A DNA stretch of 64,000 bases from Sepiola atlantica (GCA_963556195.1 OY744517.1:149208882-149272881); one strand, 5' to 3'; shown: positions 35,985 to 47,705, counted from the first letter of the stretch. Numbers and translations are program-made. The notes: generated by a model not told the origin, from the letters alone.

Positions 35985-36146
35985 GTAGCCTCATTGTTAG
36001 CGCTCTCGATATTGGAGTTAAATGTGACTCTTATTCAGGGGTTCGAATCGTGAGACTTATTTGAATAGTAATTTCTAAACTGACGATTCCGCAAGGCTGA
36101 AACGTATACGTATGTAAATTTCATCTAAACATTTATTATTAAAAAC

Positions 36147-36150
<4 letters not shown>
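35985..36150 (+). repeat. tRNA-like SINE with hammerhead, family S1, copy 2
   Basis: TTAGCGCTCTCGATATTGG supplies the A-box region and GGGGTTCGAATCGTG a good B-box. A hammerhead follows about 30 nt downstream. Copies 1 and 2 lie about 270 bp apart in direct orientation. Confidence 0.65.
36072..36120 (+). ncRNA. Hammerhead motif in S1 copy 2
   Basis: CTGACGA (36080-36086), stem II CC-GCAA-GG with a GNRA loop, GAAA (36099-36102), stem III ACGU/ACGU (loop of 2) and A36112 as cleavage base. Core intact; stem I only partly pairs. Confidence 0.5.

Positions 36151-36200
<50 letters not shown>
36151..36200. repeat. (TA)n microsatellite
   Basis: 50 bp of TA. Confidence 0.95.
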
Positions 36201-36203
<3 letters not shown>

Positions 36204-36229
36204 TTGTTTTCATTTTAATTCAGTGCAAA

Positions 36230-37120
36230 GTCTCATTCATTATTGGGGTCTCTTCCTTGGGCTAAAACTTAATGTCTATATGAGATACATAGATATCCGA
36301 GTGTTCAGTTTTACCTCTAAAACGTTCAGTTAGTAAAGAAAACTAATTTCACTCTCTCTAAATTACCAGTAAAATATGTTATGATATCTCTTTGGCATGA
36401 TTTGTTGGTCTTATCGGATTTCAGAACATGAATTCAACTAGTATGTTGGAGTATCCAGCTAAGGTAACATAACTGGGACAGGGTCCACCATTCCCTCAAT
36501 GAGCTACTGTTTAGCCATGTCGAGGAGATCTTTTTTGTGCTTCGAATACTATGTTAGTTGTAATATTTAGTCAGGGTTTAATTATAGGATGAAGTATCCT
36601 CATGTAAGGTTGTCCTGAAAAAAAAAATTGCACAGTGAAAGCGAAGACACTCGAGGATGGTGTCCCGTAGGTAATGCAAACTGTTCTAAACATTTTTGTT
36701 TAATTTCACTTCAGTCGAAGTTCTCAGAAATCAAGGGAACCCTTCTTGGGGCTAACACTTAATCTCTATATAGGATACATAGATATTCGAATATTCTACT
36801 AAAGTTATCCTTTAGTTCTCAAACGTTTAGTTAGTAAAGAAGTTAAGAACATAAATTTTCCTCTCCCCAATTGACCAGTTAAGTATGTTATAGTATATCA
36901 TTCTTGTTGTCTCATGGTCTTACCGGATTCCAGGACAAGAATTTAACTAGTCTGGTGGAGTATCCAGCTAAGTGCTGTTACTTGAGGTAACTATGCGAAA
37001 GTGCACAATTTCTGGTCTTAACACTGGTATAGTCGTGCTGAGGGGATCGTATTTGGTCTTCGAATACTGTTATTTTGAATATTTGGTCAGAGTTTAACTT
37101 TTAATTTAGGTGTATTGCCA
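36230..37120 (+). repeat. R490 repeat family, ~1.8 tandem units
   Basis: GATACATAGATAT occurs at 36284 and 36774, a 490-bp step. Other shared blocks include GGATGAAGTATCCTCATGT, CGAATACT and CCGGATT-CAGGACA. No open frame. It also occurs at 43885-44650 (+) and 46860-47270 (-). Confidence 0.85.
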
Positions 37121-37153
37121 AAACAGCCCATCGTTCTCTCCTCTCTCTCTGTC

Positions 37154-37193
<40 letters not shown>

Positions 37194-37240
<47 letters not shown>
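37194..37240. repeat. (TA)n preceded by (CT)n and (GTCT)n
   Basis: CT/GTCT repeats 37135-37193 then TA. Confidence 0.9.
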
Positions 37241-37241
<1 letters not shown>

Positions 37242-37374
37242 ATGGGGTTTATTTTATTTAACATATATTAATAAAATTCGTAGCTTAATTGTGGCGCTAC
37301 ATCAGTAAACTCAGAGATTTCCCTTATAATGTTTACATATACTAGCAAAACTCTGTGAACTCTGGTTACATATA

Positions 37375-37585
37375 TTTGCTAGTATCCTCTCCTCAAAGGA
37401 GAAGGTCATCCCTGTGAGAGAGGATTCAGATGATAGCAGAACAGATTCTACTTCATAATGCCTGAGAGGATATTCTCATGATAACATAACATATACTACC
37501 CCCAACAAAGAAGTAATGCCTGGAGGAATATAATCTTAGTAACAAAGGAGATACTCCACTATACCCCTCTAAAAGGAGCAGTTCG
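37375..37585 (-). repeat. ~65-bp minisatellite, inverse orientation
   Basis: Reverse-complement relatives of the units at 4471-4810: AATGCCTG-AGAGGATA, ATAACATAACATATACTACC and AGTAATGCCTGGAGGAAT. About three units. Confidence 0.65.
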
Positions 37586-37882
37586 ATTTACTATACTATT
37601 TTAGACTAATGTATTAACATAGAATAAGGCATCAATAAATAGTACACTAGTACAATTAATGGAAGTGATAGTATAGTTTCGGCTTTAGAAAGATATATAC
37701 GAAATCTCAATTATTATTATTATCATTATTATATTAAAAATTAGCGTTTGTCTGCCAAAGATTTTTCTATATATTGTTATCACACAGAATACATAAAGTA
37801 CTTATCACTGATTCAAAAAAATCTAACACGAGCTCAATGGATGACCAAACAGTTAATATATTTTTCTAGCAAACACACACAC

Positions 37883-37925
<43 letters not shown>

Positions 37926-37984
37926 AGTTTTTTTTAATTGTTTGTGTATGTGTGCTAGAAAATATGTTACCTGTTTGGTAACAC

Positions 37985-38090
37985 TATTACTAGCTAGCAG
38001 TAATATTGTAGGTTCAATCCTTGCGCGGAGTAGCTATACTGTTGATGGCTGAAAGCCAGAAATACGTGTCCATTGATTTATTGTATACGT
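37985..38090 (+). repeat. tRNA-derived SINE with hammerhead, family S2, copy 1
   Basis: GTAGGTTCAATCCTTG is a B-box with an A-box-like TTGGTAACACT upstream. The hammerhead begins 22 nt after the B-box and resembles that at 61733-61774 (GAAAYRCGTGTCC). Confidence 0.6.
38035..38078 (+). ncRNA. Hammerhead-like motif, S2 copy 1
   Basis: CTGTTGA (38039-38045; A6 to U), perfect 4-bp stem II UGGC-UGAAA-GCCA, GAAA (38059-38062), short stem III and GUC (38068-38070). The core substitution should inactivate it. Confidence 0.4.
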
Positions 38091-38139
38091 ACGTAAACAT
38101 CAATTTTTAAAAATTAATAAATTAGAAAAAATATATATT

Positions 38140-38140
38140 T

Positions 38141-38227
<87 letters not shown>
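38140..38227. repeat. (CA)n(TA)n(GT)n microsatellite
   Basis: Self-complementary CA-TA-GT array. Confidence 0.95.
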
Positions 38228-39279
38228 GTTGTGTTTGTTAGTGTTTATGTGAGATTTTTCATATATGTATAGTCATATATACATGTATATGTATACATAT
38301 GTATGCAGATGTTTGGAAAATCGATAGTTTTCCAGCGAGCTGTTCTATATTATAAATAATGAAAAGAATGTAACCATGATATCGGTCCTCGACACCCGAT
38401 TTTCGAGTTATAAGTCATTGGAACAAATACTATTCTAACATTATTTTTGTTAACATTTAATACGCACAATGTTTGTTATTTCTAGATATTGGTGATATAA
38501 AACTTATCGCTGTGACAGGATCACAGAAAAAAATAACGTTGGCCTAGTGTTTTCTAATACACCAACAAAACTATAAAAATGACCAAACAAATATAAAAGA
38601 CGTGAGAATCGGAAAAAACACCTGCTCGCCATGATCGACCGACGGTCATTTGATAGCCCACGTACGGGACCTGGCTGACATCCTGCTAATGTTGGTATTT
38701 CTTTTTTCTATAACATAACAGAATACAACAGAGAACATACATGTAAAAAATGTGATCAACACAACTCTCTTCGAAATTAGACTCGTGATGAAGGGCTATC
38801 ACAGAAGCACCGACACACAAAAAGGTTCTTTTAAACATACAGAAGATAATCCTTAAGTCATGTAACCGGTTTTCTGTACATTATGCATATAGTATTTATA
38901 TATGTATATCTGAATGCAATGTATATTGTTTTGGGAAAAATAAATTGTTGTTTATATTGTTGATAGAGATGTCTTATAAACGCAACATTACTGAACCTTT
39001 TGTTGCTGCATACAAACGTGAATACAGCATCGAAATATTCAACCTCTGTTTATATGCACATATATGCACATATGTGCCAACCGATTTTCTCGGGATTTAA
39101 ATGGAATAATTCTGTTAGTATATTTTCGCAAATTACCAACATTTTCTTTGGGCTGAACTAAATATATTATCTAGTATTTAAGTACCAGTTGTTTCTATTT
39201 ATTGGCATTTTTACTTGTTTTGTTCGGATATTTTGCTATTTCCGAAAATTCCTTACATAAAAAAACATCCCAACCGATC
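38228..39279. other. Spacer, nothing recognised
   Basis: No supported feature. Confidence 0.5.
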
Positions 39280-39520
39280 AATACGTAATGGAGCAATTCG
39301 TATTTCCTTACCCAGAATTCCAACTGCGTAACTTCCGTTCTTTTTTATTCCCATTGTTTCCTTTCTATCGCCTTTCTTACCGGAACCGCGGGAACTTTGA
39401 TCTCCATTTCGGCCGCTATTTACCCGGGCCAGGCATCCCGTCTTCTCTTCCGATTGACCGGTTCGATCGCTTTTCATTACCATCACACGACGAATTATCC
39501 CAATCCGGTCTCCATTAAAT
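39280..39520. other. Short CpG-rich block
   Basis: A ~240-bp island of higher GC/CpG (GGAACCGCGGGAACTTTG, ATTTACCCGGGCCAGGC). It has 76-81-codon frames on both strands with no domain I can name. Confidence 0.3.
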
Positions 39521-40939
39521 GGATCAGCAAGACGGAAACAGTTTTAGAGATTTTTTTGAAGAATAGAAATAAAAATGGCCAAAGCGGAAACGCGAAAAAG
39601 AACAAACACAGAAATAAAAATATTGTCTCTGGAATAAAATAAAATATAACCCAAGCGCTCGTCTTCGAACTAATCTCGAAGAAAACGGAGAATCAGACTT
39701 TCTTTGGAAATTGAGTTTCGTATTAATTGAAAGGTTCATCATACATTTTACAACAGGTACGAACATGTTTGGTGAAATATTGTCTGAAGAGAATGTAGAT
39801 GTTTTTATTGCTAATGTAAATTAATCAACGTCAAAATTGACATAATACTAGACACCTTGTGACACGTTATGTGAGTATTGGTTATACATATTATTAAATA
39901 GGGATTGGTATTAAATAAGTGAATTAATTAAAGTTAAACTAAAATGACACTTTGTCTTTAAATGTGTAAACTATTTCTTTTTTAAGAAACTGTAATAGCT
40001 TAAAAACAAACCCTAGATTTGAATCTAGGTTAATTTCAGCGGCAGGTTCAAGGGGAAATTATTCACAGTTTTTTAAGGGTTTATTGTAGTTATGACCTAC
40101 CATACATATAAAATAAAAATTGTAAAAAACAAAATTGGAAGATAATACTATTGTGCTGAACTTTATTGGATTCATTCGAATGGCTATTATTATTGTTGCT
40201 GTTATAAATTCATGTAAAAGATTCTAAAAACTCATTTTTGATTTTAACTGGTTTCAGATTATTTAAGAATTTAAAATCTTTTAACCCCCCAAACAAATCA
40301 TCTAACCAGTTTTTCTCCTATAGCATAACTAACAAGACAAAAGAATACAATACTATTTATTTGGTCTCCAGTTTTCTTCTATTATTTCAACATTATCAGA
40401 ACTTAAAAACATATTTTTGGTGGTCAGTTCGTTATTGCCAGTAGTCATCTTGCATCTCGTATTTATGCGAAGGCTGCTGGGATTTTTCAGGCATGTGTGT
40501 ACCTGCGTAAGTATGGTCCTGGCTTGATACAAATTCGTTCGTTTGTCGATCTTATACTCTCGTGTATCCGTTTCCATCACGTTAGTCTATTTATTTGTCA
40601 GTCTATTTATCTATATCAGCTACGTAACGCACATTTGGCGAATTCTACTATGTTTCCAAATAAAACTATAATTGTGGTCGGTAAATAAATGACATTCCCA
40701 AGTTAATTAACAGGGAAACATCCGAATTCCGACCAGAATCTTAGTAAACTAGTCTATTCATTGTCCGTTGTCTGACGTGATAAAACTCCTAACACAATTA
40801 TGTTTTATAAACTCTAAACACTTCTTTCCTTCAATAACTACGACACACCACTTCAACCACCGATTACCATGACAATTGCCACCCTACTTAAGAGTTCAAC
40901 ATTAAAACTACTCGGTCTAACGTTCACAGGTAATATGAA
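39521..40939. other. AT-rich spacer
   Basis: Nothing recognised apart from a weak CTGATAA...GAAA string near 40400 (minus). Confidence 0.45.
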
Positions 40940-41560
40940 TTGGAACACATTGAAGACATTGCCAAAGCTGCTGCAAAGAGATGGGCTCCCTCTACCGTGC
41001 TAGTAAACTTCTCACACCTGACATCATCCTGTACCTCTACAAAGCTACCATCCGCCTATGCTTGGACTATTCTTTCCACATCTGGGCTGATGCATCATCA
41101 ACTAGTCTCTCCCTGTCCAAAAAAGAGTCGCCAACTTAATATGGCACTCATTATTCACGAAGCTCCAGCCACTGTCCCATCGCCGCAATGTTGGATCCTT
41201 GTGCTTGTTTTACAAATACTTAAATGGATTGTGCTCCGATGAACTGGCTGCTCTAGTGTCCCCCTCGACGTAAATACACTAGACCAACGCGACAATCAGC
41301 TAAATCTCATCCATTCACTGTGGAAGTGCCCAAATGCCGGAGACCCTTCTACTCCAATAGCTTCTTTCCTCGTGCTGCCGACCTCTGTTTCCCCACTGTA
41401 CTGACATGCAGAAGTTTAAAACTAATGTAAACAGACATCCTGCTGCACAGCTCCCAACTTAGGATGACACCCAAACTTCCACTCTAATTCTCAGTAGCCC
41501 CTTACGTCTACAATGGCGGCCTGTCTTGTTTAGGGTGAACTACGTTAAAAATATGTTTTA
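40940..41560 (+). pseudogene. CR1/jockey-like LINE ORF2 3' part, copy C
   Basis: Plus-strand translation reads HIEDIAKAAAKR. In shifted frames it reads SKLLTPDIILYLYKATIRL, SFHIWADASSTSLSL and, lower down, PLDVNTLDQRDNQLNLIHSL. These match copies A and B. The end near CTGTCTTGTTTAGGGTGAAC (41523) corresponds to the end of copy A. Multiple frameshifts; no RT domain. Confidence 0.85.
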
Positions 41561-41842
41561 CGACTTCTGTAACAAATGGATATTGTTTTAATACTATTTT
41601 CTCTTCGTCTACATTACGTCTACTACTCCATCGTGTTATACACATGAAACATTCTCCTCGCATAACATTTATTTATTTATTTAAAACAAAAATATTTTCA
41701 GATGCCTTTCTATTAAAGCATGAAATATTCATATTCGAACGTTTTGTTGAAATGAAATGTTTAAAAACTATCATTGAAGTTACTTTTCAGGATTCACTAA
41801 AAAAATGCCGATATCATAAATAAGCTTAATATTAACAGATCT
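41561..41842. other. Spacer, nothing recognised
   Basis: AT-rich. Confidence 0.5.
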
Positions 41843-42080
41843 ATGAACAGGTTATTTGAAAAACAATCAACGTCATTTGGACGTGTTTTCCGGCTACTAA
41901 ATTCCAGCTATGTAATAAAATCATACAAATACGATTTACTTCAAGAGAGATCAAGAGGACGACTACCAAAGAGATGGGTCGATCAGATAAGGGTTGAGAC
42001 TGACATGTCACTTATGACAGATGAAAGACTTACCCAATACCGTAAAAGTGGCGAATTTCTTTTACAAGGGATCTTCACTG
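41843..42080 (+). pseudogene. LINE C-terminal fragment (RTE/APE-type)
   Basis: Open for about 80 codons. QERSRGRLPKRWVDQIRV and TDERLTQYRKSGEFLLQG match the C-terminal RGRPxKRWxDxIRxD...A.DRxxWRxL segment that follows the RT domain in many LINE polyproteins. It is cut off at about 42080 where a tRNA(Ser)-like SINE starts. Confidence 0.7.
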
Positions 42081-42084
42081 AAGT

Positions 42085-42235
42085 ATTTTATTTACCTTCT
42101 CTCCAGAAGGTTAGACACAAGGTCAGATGTGGGTTTTGATGAAAGTGTTTCTGTGGAACAAACTGAATTCGAACTCGACACACCCAGGTCCTCAGTTCGC
42201 GTCGTTAACCACTTAGTCACTACAAATAAGTCAAA
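42085..42235 (-). repeat. tRNA(Ser)-like SINE, copy 2
   Basis: Minus strand: AGTGACTAAGTGGTTAACGA (A-box), GAGTTCGAATTCAG (B-box) and AAACACTTTCATCAAAACCC, as in the copy at 28985. It adjoins the LINE fragment, apparently truncating it. Confidence 0.8.
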
Positions 42236-42698
42236 AGTAATCAAGTAATAACATGTTTTTAAACGACTTTTTAAATTTTTTAGGTAGGATTAGGGTTCAG
42301 TTTTTTATGTAAGTAAAACGAAAAATTAGACGTCTCTGAAGTTGTGGTTTTCCAAGGAAGATGTCTGTGTTATGGAAAACGTGGTGTACACATTTGCCAA
42401 AAGTTGCATTCATATTATGAAGGGAAATTGATCAGTAAGTCGTTTCATATGGTAAATATATAAAATAAACGCTTTGATTCATAAGCATCCTAATAAATAT
42501 GAGCATACGTGGAACATTCTAAATGAATATGTATATTTAATACACAAGGACATACGACACATCCACACTAACAAAACTTATAAAAATCGATTTCTAAACG
42601 AATTCATGTATTTGAAAGAAACAGATTCAATTCAAACCGTATATCACTTATGTCGATAAGTTGAAAATAGATGAAGGCGCAGTCAAAATTAAAGTGAA
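42236..42698. other. Spacer, nothing recognised
   Basis: No supported feature. Confidence 0.5.
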
Positions 42699-42745
42699 CG
42701 AATATTTAAACGAATATTTAAACGAATATTTAAACGAATATTTAT
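42699..42745 (+). repeat. 12-bp tandem repeat, ~4 copies
   Basis: AACGAATATTTA repeated four times with almost no divergence. Confidence 0.9.
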
Positions 42746-42830
42746 GAAAATCAGTATATGAAAGTATAAGATCTTTTAAATATATGTACCTGCTTGAGAG
42801 AAACAGATCGAGTTCTAATCGGATTTCGCA

Positions 42831-42880
42831 TTTCGACTCGCTGAAGAAGAACAAAGGCCCATCTGAAAATTATCAGTCTC
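42831..42880 (+). ncRNA. Hammerhead-like remnant
   Basis: CTGAAGA (42841-42847), AGA/UCU stem II, GAAA (42865-42868), AUU/AGU stem III with one extra A. Stem I does not pair. Related to 43201-43250. Confidence 0.3.
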
Positions 42881-42884
42881 TAAA

Positions 42885-42893
<9 letters not shown>

Positions 42894-42953
<60 letters not shown>
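42894..42953. repeat. (TA)n microsatellite
   Basis: About 60 bp. Confidence 0.95.
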
Positions 42954-42958
<5 letters not shown>

Positions 42959-43200
42959 ATGTTTAAATGTCGAATTATGAGCCGTAAGTACTAATAAACA
43001 AAGTAGTAAGTTGAACTATTTAACCTTTATTTAATTGTTTTCGTTTTTCATTTCTCAAAACACACGTTTCTTTATATAGAGGCATAGTAATAAATTATAA
43101 ATATAAATGTATGATAATAATAATGAAATACACCCGGTCAGAACACAATTCCAGGTTTTTTAATAACACGTGCACACATGTTACAGGATTTCGAATTTCG

Positions 43201-43250
43201 ACTGGCTGAAGAATATAATAAGGGACTTAGGAAAACTATCAATCCCAGTG
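43201..43250 (+). ncRNA. Hammerhead-like motif
   Basis: Stem I ACTGG (43201-43205) and CCAGT (43245-43249) pair perfectly around CTGAAGA (43206-43212), a poor stem II and GAAA (43231-43234), ending AUC. Stem III and stem II are weak. Confidence 0.35.
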
Positions 43251-43376
43251 AATAAAAAATAATATGTTAAAATGTTTGTTAAATGTTCAAACATAAGCAT
43301 TGCAGAGACTCTTTTTCATTTGTTAAAAGTCTACATTCACACACATCTCTCTACATCAAAATGCATAAGAACTTCA

Positions 43377-43380
<4 letters not shown>

Positions 43381-43444
<64 letters not shown>
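43381..43444. repeat. (TA)n microsatellite
   Basis: About 64 bp. Confidence 0.95.
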
Positions 43445-43448
<4 letters not shown>

Positions 43449-43634
43449 TTTTAAAATGTTTTCAATAATATTGTTTATAGCTTCCTTAATTCTAGGGCGA
43501 GCCCTTTAACAAAATTACAATTAGGCAGTCAAATCTTATGTGTCATGCAATGTTCTATCCAGCAGGTTTATTAAATACGTTTTATAACATACTTCTGGAC
43601 ATAAATAGACCTGAATTATCTTACTTTCACAGTG

Positions 43635-43775
43635 ATTGGTAGGTTAGCCGCACGGTTCTAGGGGTTAAGACTTAAAAAAATATTGACTCTGGTCTTAGGT
43701 CCGGATCGTGTCACTGATGATTATCTGAAAAGGATGAAACACATGTGTATGTGAATAAGAGTTAAAATATATTTA
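43635..43775 (+). repeat. tRNA-like SINE with hammerhead, family S3
   Basis: GGTTAGCCGCACGGTTCTAG (A-box region) and TAGGTCCGGATCGTG (B-box) precede a hammerhead by 14 nt. The tail runs into AT-rich DNA and (TA)n at 43853. Confidence 0.6.
43709..43760 (+). ncRNA. Hammerhead motif, S3
   Basis: CTGATGA (43714-43720), imperfect stem II, GAAA (43736-43739), 4-bp stem III ACAC/GUGU, A43749 as cleavage base. Stem I pairs at two positions only. Confidence 0.5.
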
Positions 43776-43850
43776 TCATAATATTGTATAAATTTATATT
43801 GAATTTTCCAGGCATTCCTATGTAAAACGATATGAATGAATGTGAACTTT

Positions 43851-43884
<34 letters not shown>

Positions 43885-43886
<2 letters not shown>

Positions 43887-44110
43887 TTTTTAACCTGAGG
43901 TAACATCACGAGGAGAAGGTGCACCATTCCTCGTATAATCGAGTGTATAGCATTGTCGGTGTGATTTTATTTGAGTTTCGAATACTATGTTATTTTGAAT
44001 ATTTGGTCATTGTTTACTAGTGAGGTATCTTCATGTTAGGTTGTCCTGACACACTCTTGTTTCGAGAGACCGAAGACCATCGAAAATGGCGTATAGTAGG
44101 TAATTCAAAA

Positions 44111-44154
<44 letters not shown>

Positions 44155-44650
44155 TTTCCATTTTACTTCAGTCGAAGTTCTAACAAATCAAGGACAAACA
44201 CTTAATCTCTCTATGAGATACATAGATATCCGAGTGTTAAACTAAATTTCTTCCTTACCTCTAAAACTTCGAGTTCGTAAAGCAGATAAGAACATTACCT
44301 TTTCTTTACCCAGTTGACCAGTATGTTATAGTATAGATTTCTTGGGGTTTCTTTGTCTTACCGGATTCTACGACATGAATTCATCCAGTCTGGTGGAGTA
44401 GCGAGCTCTGTGGTTTTACTTGAGGTAACATCACTAGGAGAAGATACACCATTCATCGTCTGAGCCAGTGTATAGTCGTGTCAAGCGGATTATTTTAGGC
44501 TTTGAATACTATGTTATTTTGAATATTTGATCAGGGTTTACTTGTAGGATGAAGTATCCTCATGTCAGGTAGTCCTGACAAACTCTTGTACAGAGAGACC
44601 GAAGGAACTCGAGGATGTTGTCTAGTAGGTAATTCGAATCTCCAGTAGAT
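43885..44650 (+). repeat. R490 repeat family, ~1.5 tandem units
   Basis: The first partial unit ends near 44110 and a full unit follows. GAAGTATCCTCATGT-type blocks at about 44022 and 44550 are 528 bp apart, the excess explained by a (TA)n insertion at 44116-44153. Confidence 0.85.
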
Positions 44651-45649
44651 AATTCAAATTATATATATATGTGTGTGCGTATGTGTGTATGCTATCCTTT
44701 AGTGGAGTAGAATTAGTTTTATTTTAAAGTAAATAATTAAAATTCTACTGTGGTAAATCGACAAAACATTGTAACGAACGAAAGAACCAGAGTTTAATCA
44801 TTCAGACGGAACGGCTTTCAGCAGGGAACATTTAAATTCACAAAAAAAAACAATATAAACTATTTTAATATGAGATTCTGTGAATGAATAAACGAATGTA
44901 CGTCACGTAGTTTTTTTTCCAAAGAATACCGATCAAAATGTTTGTGTATATTTAGAAAAGTTTTAATGTGAAGCGCTTTTCTCTTTTCTTCCTCATACAT
45001 TGCTTACTATTTCGTTTTTATTCATAATGCAAACTTCCGTTACAGTCACTGAAAGTGGATGTTATGTCTGTATAATTAATAGTTTACGGTGTTGCGATGA
45101 CTAATTTCGGAGTTTCCTATTTTCGGACAAAGTTACAAATAACGTAATCTCCATTCATGTTTATATCGAAAACAATATGGCCGAAATGCGATTTCAAATA
45201 AATGGATTAATTTTAATTTTATCAGAGCGAACATAAAACTCATTTTATAAAATTTCATTGATGTTACTCAAATTATAAAGTAAATGCAAATATCTTGTAG
45301 ACATAATATGACTTGTATTTCTTTATTTTACGGCATATCAAAGCTTTTGAGATACTCATACGATTCATGATACATTTAACACATACAGGATAACATGGAA
45401 GTTACCAATTACCGTGGACCACCAGCCTCTTACAAAAATATTTGGATTCCTGAACAATTTGAGTATTGCTTTCTTTTTCAAGCATTCATTTCCAAGTAAC
45501 AGCTGGTTTATTTTATTTTGTCCTGACCTGTTTTTGGATAACATCCACCCTGATTTTAACGCTCTCACCTTAACATAAGACTCTCCACATTTGGCTCTTA
45601 TTTTTGTTCTTTATTTCTATTTTGTTTTACTTTATATGAAATTTTCAAA
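44651..45649. other. Spacer, nothing recognised
   Basis: Includes an unassigned 67-codon minus frame (45568-45365). Confidence 0.45.
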
Positions 45650-45900
45650 GTTAAATGTTGCCGATAATATATACAACTACATTATCTAGTTTCCCTATCC
45701 TCTGATGAGAAGAGTTTATCTTTGAAAATCCATGGATTAAGGATATGAGGCTCCTTGCTCTGAAATTTTGATGTTTTAATAAATATTGTATCTTTACAAT
45801 TCTTTATTCTCATCTTTCACCTCTAAAATTAATTGCTCTATTAAATATATTGAGCTTTACACTATCACGATAGATTATTATTATTAAACGATAATTCAAT
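45650..45900 (+). repeat. HHR-bearing family H1, copy 2
   Basis: Hammerhead at 45696, followed by AT-rich DNA with an ATATTGAGCT block (about 45850) shared with copy 1 (about 8938). More diverged than copies 1 and 3. Confidence 0.6.
45696..45745 (+). ncRNA. Type-I hammerhead ribozyme, best match in window
   Basis: Every element pairs. Stem I TATCCT (45696-45701) with AGGATA (45740-45745), six Watson-Crick pairs; CTGATGA (45702-45708); stem II GAAGA-GTTTA-TCTTT (45709-45723), five pairs with one G-U; GAAA (45724-45727); stem III AAUCC/GGAUU with a 2-nt loop; A45739 as cleavage base. Predicted cut between 45739 and 45740. No core deviation, so it could be active in RNA. Confidence 0.82.
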
Positions 45901-45939
45901 TATAATTATTTAATTGAACATTTAAATATTAAATATTAC

Positions 45940-45942
45940 ATA

Positions 45943-46015
<73 letters not shown>
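45940..46015. repeat. (TA)n microsatellite
   Basis: TA with a few CA/GT interruptions. Confidence 0.95.
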
Positions 46016-46017
<2 letters not shown>

Positions 46018-46429
46018 TCTGATTTTAACTGGACCTACTGACAGGAAGTAAATATAAAGTCACTTTATATAAAATAAACTAGTAGCGCTAAAAAGTGTGT
46101 AATATTTATTTCTATTTGTTTTACTTTTCTTTCTCTGAAGCAACTGGTTCAATATTATTGACAGAAAAGAAAAACAAAGAATAAAAAGTAGAATAAAAGC
46201 TGTTCGATTGTTGGAGCTAATTTTAGTGCTGTTTCTTAAACAGAAAAAACAGGGAGAATGAATGATTATCATCAAAAGAAATCTATCGATTACCTTGACT
46301 AAATATGACATCATAGAGTCATCTATCCATTTTTGTGAAGTCATCCAGTGTGCATCTTGACACGAAACAAGCAAAAGATAACAACGCCAAAAATTTTAGT
46401 ATATACTAGACGACCTCTGACCCGTAATT
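46016..46429. other. Spacer, nothing recognised
   Basis: A 104-codon minus frame (46374-46060) is AT-driven and matches nothing. Confidence 0.4.
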
Positions 46430-46700
46430 CGCCCATTTCTTTTTCTCTCCTTCTAGCTCAAGCTGTCTTCCCTCTCCTCTTTCTCTCTCTTGCTGTTCTC
46501 TTTCTCTGGATATCTAACCCTTATTTGCACCTTCCTCTAATTATCCGTCTCTATCTCCCCGTCTCCTCTCTCTTGAGACCAAGTCTTCACCCCCCCCCCC
46601 CTCTCCCTCTCAGTCTTACTCTCCCTCTTTCCACTCTCGCACACTTCTTCGTTTCTCTCTTTCCCCTTATCTGGTTCACCTTCCTCTACAACTTTTCCTA
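46430..46700 (+). repeat. Pyrimidine-rich tract
   Basis: CTCTTTCTCTCTCTTGC-type sequence with a C-run at about 46590. The 123-codon plus frame is compositional. Confidence 0.8.
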
Positions 46701-46859
46701 TCAAACCCACCTTATATAAGGCATTCTTCTCTGCGTCATGCAGTATGCACAAATACAAACAAGTAAACATTTCAGAATAAAAGTATTTTCACTGTAACTC
46801 CGACGCACTTATTTCGTCCGTGATGAACCTTATGACTCTTACAGTATTTCTCTACCATA

Positions 46860-47270
46860 CCCAAGTCGGGGTCACATTAACTCGGACGATGAAAGTATTG
46901 TAAGTGTATATTATGTAGTTTCCGACTTTTAGTTGCACACTCACATAGTATTCCAAGCCCAAATAAGATCCCCTCGAGATGGCTAAGCACTGACTCATAC
47001 AAGGAAATGTGCACCTTCTGCTAGTGATGTTACCCCAAGTAACAGCACAAGCTGTGTGCCACAACGGACCAAAACAATCTTGTCCTGGAATCCGGACAAA
47101 CCATTAAAAAAAACAACAACAAAAAAAAACTATAACTGTGTTAAGTGGTCAATTGGGAAGCGGCGGAAAATAAGTGTTCTTCACTGTTTTACTAACTTAA
47201 CATTTCAGAGGTAGAGTAGAATTTTTATTGCACACTCAAATATCTATGTATTCACTCATAATATAAGTAG
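46860..47270 (-). repeat. R490 repeat family, partial inverted copy
   Basis: The minus strand carries GATTCCAGGACAAGA, GGTAACATCACTAGCAGAAG, TGGAATACTATGTGAG and ATACATAGATAT, the same blocks as at 36230-37120. Confidence 0.75.
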
Positions 47271-47424
47271 CACTTTCTCTGTGTGTGTGTGTGTCCGTTA
47301 GCTAACATTTTTAAAGAAATAACTAAACTTCTTTTAAATATGGTAAATGTTGCATTAATTCTAAATAATAGATTCCAAAAAAAATAAGCGGATGTCATGA
47401 CCATAAATTAAAATCGAAACCTTG

Positions 47425-47470
47425 AGATTTTAAGTCTGATGTCTTACGAACTGAGCTATTTGCTTTTCTT
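47425..47470 (-). repeat. tRNA(Lys)-like fragment
   Basis: Minus strand AATAGCTCAGTTCGTAAGAC then ATCAGACTTAAAATCT resembles D-arm and anticodon arm of a Lys tRNA. The T-arm is collapsed (AAGGTTTCGATTT). SINE or tRNA pseudogene. Confidence 0.5.
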
Positions 47471-47701
47471 ATAAATAGATGTTAAAACATTGCCGAAACA
47501 AAGTAATTACAGTTTCGACGTAGCGTCATTAATTTATGATTTACATCATGTTCCAAAACATGAAGCGATAAATAAATAGCTAAACATTATCAATAGCGTT
47601 GGAAATTCTTTTAATAGTCCAAAACAATTTATTTTGCTTTCACTACGTATTAGCGTTAAAAAACTATTTAATATATAATATATACTAGAATTTGGTCCAG
47701 T

Positions 47702-47705
<4 letters not shown>

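Noticed and set aside
46348..46719. 123-codon plus-strand frame
   Set aside because: Leucine/serine/proline-rich product of a CT-rich tract, no start context or motif.
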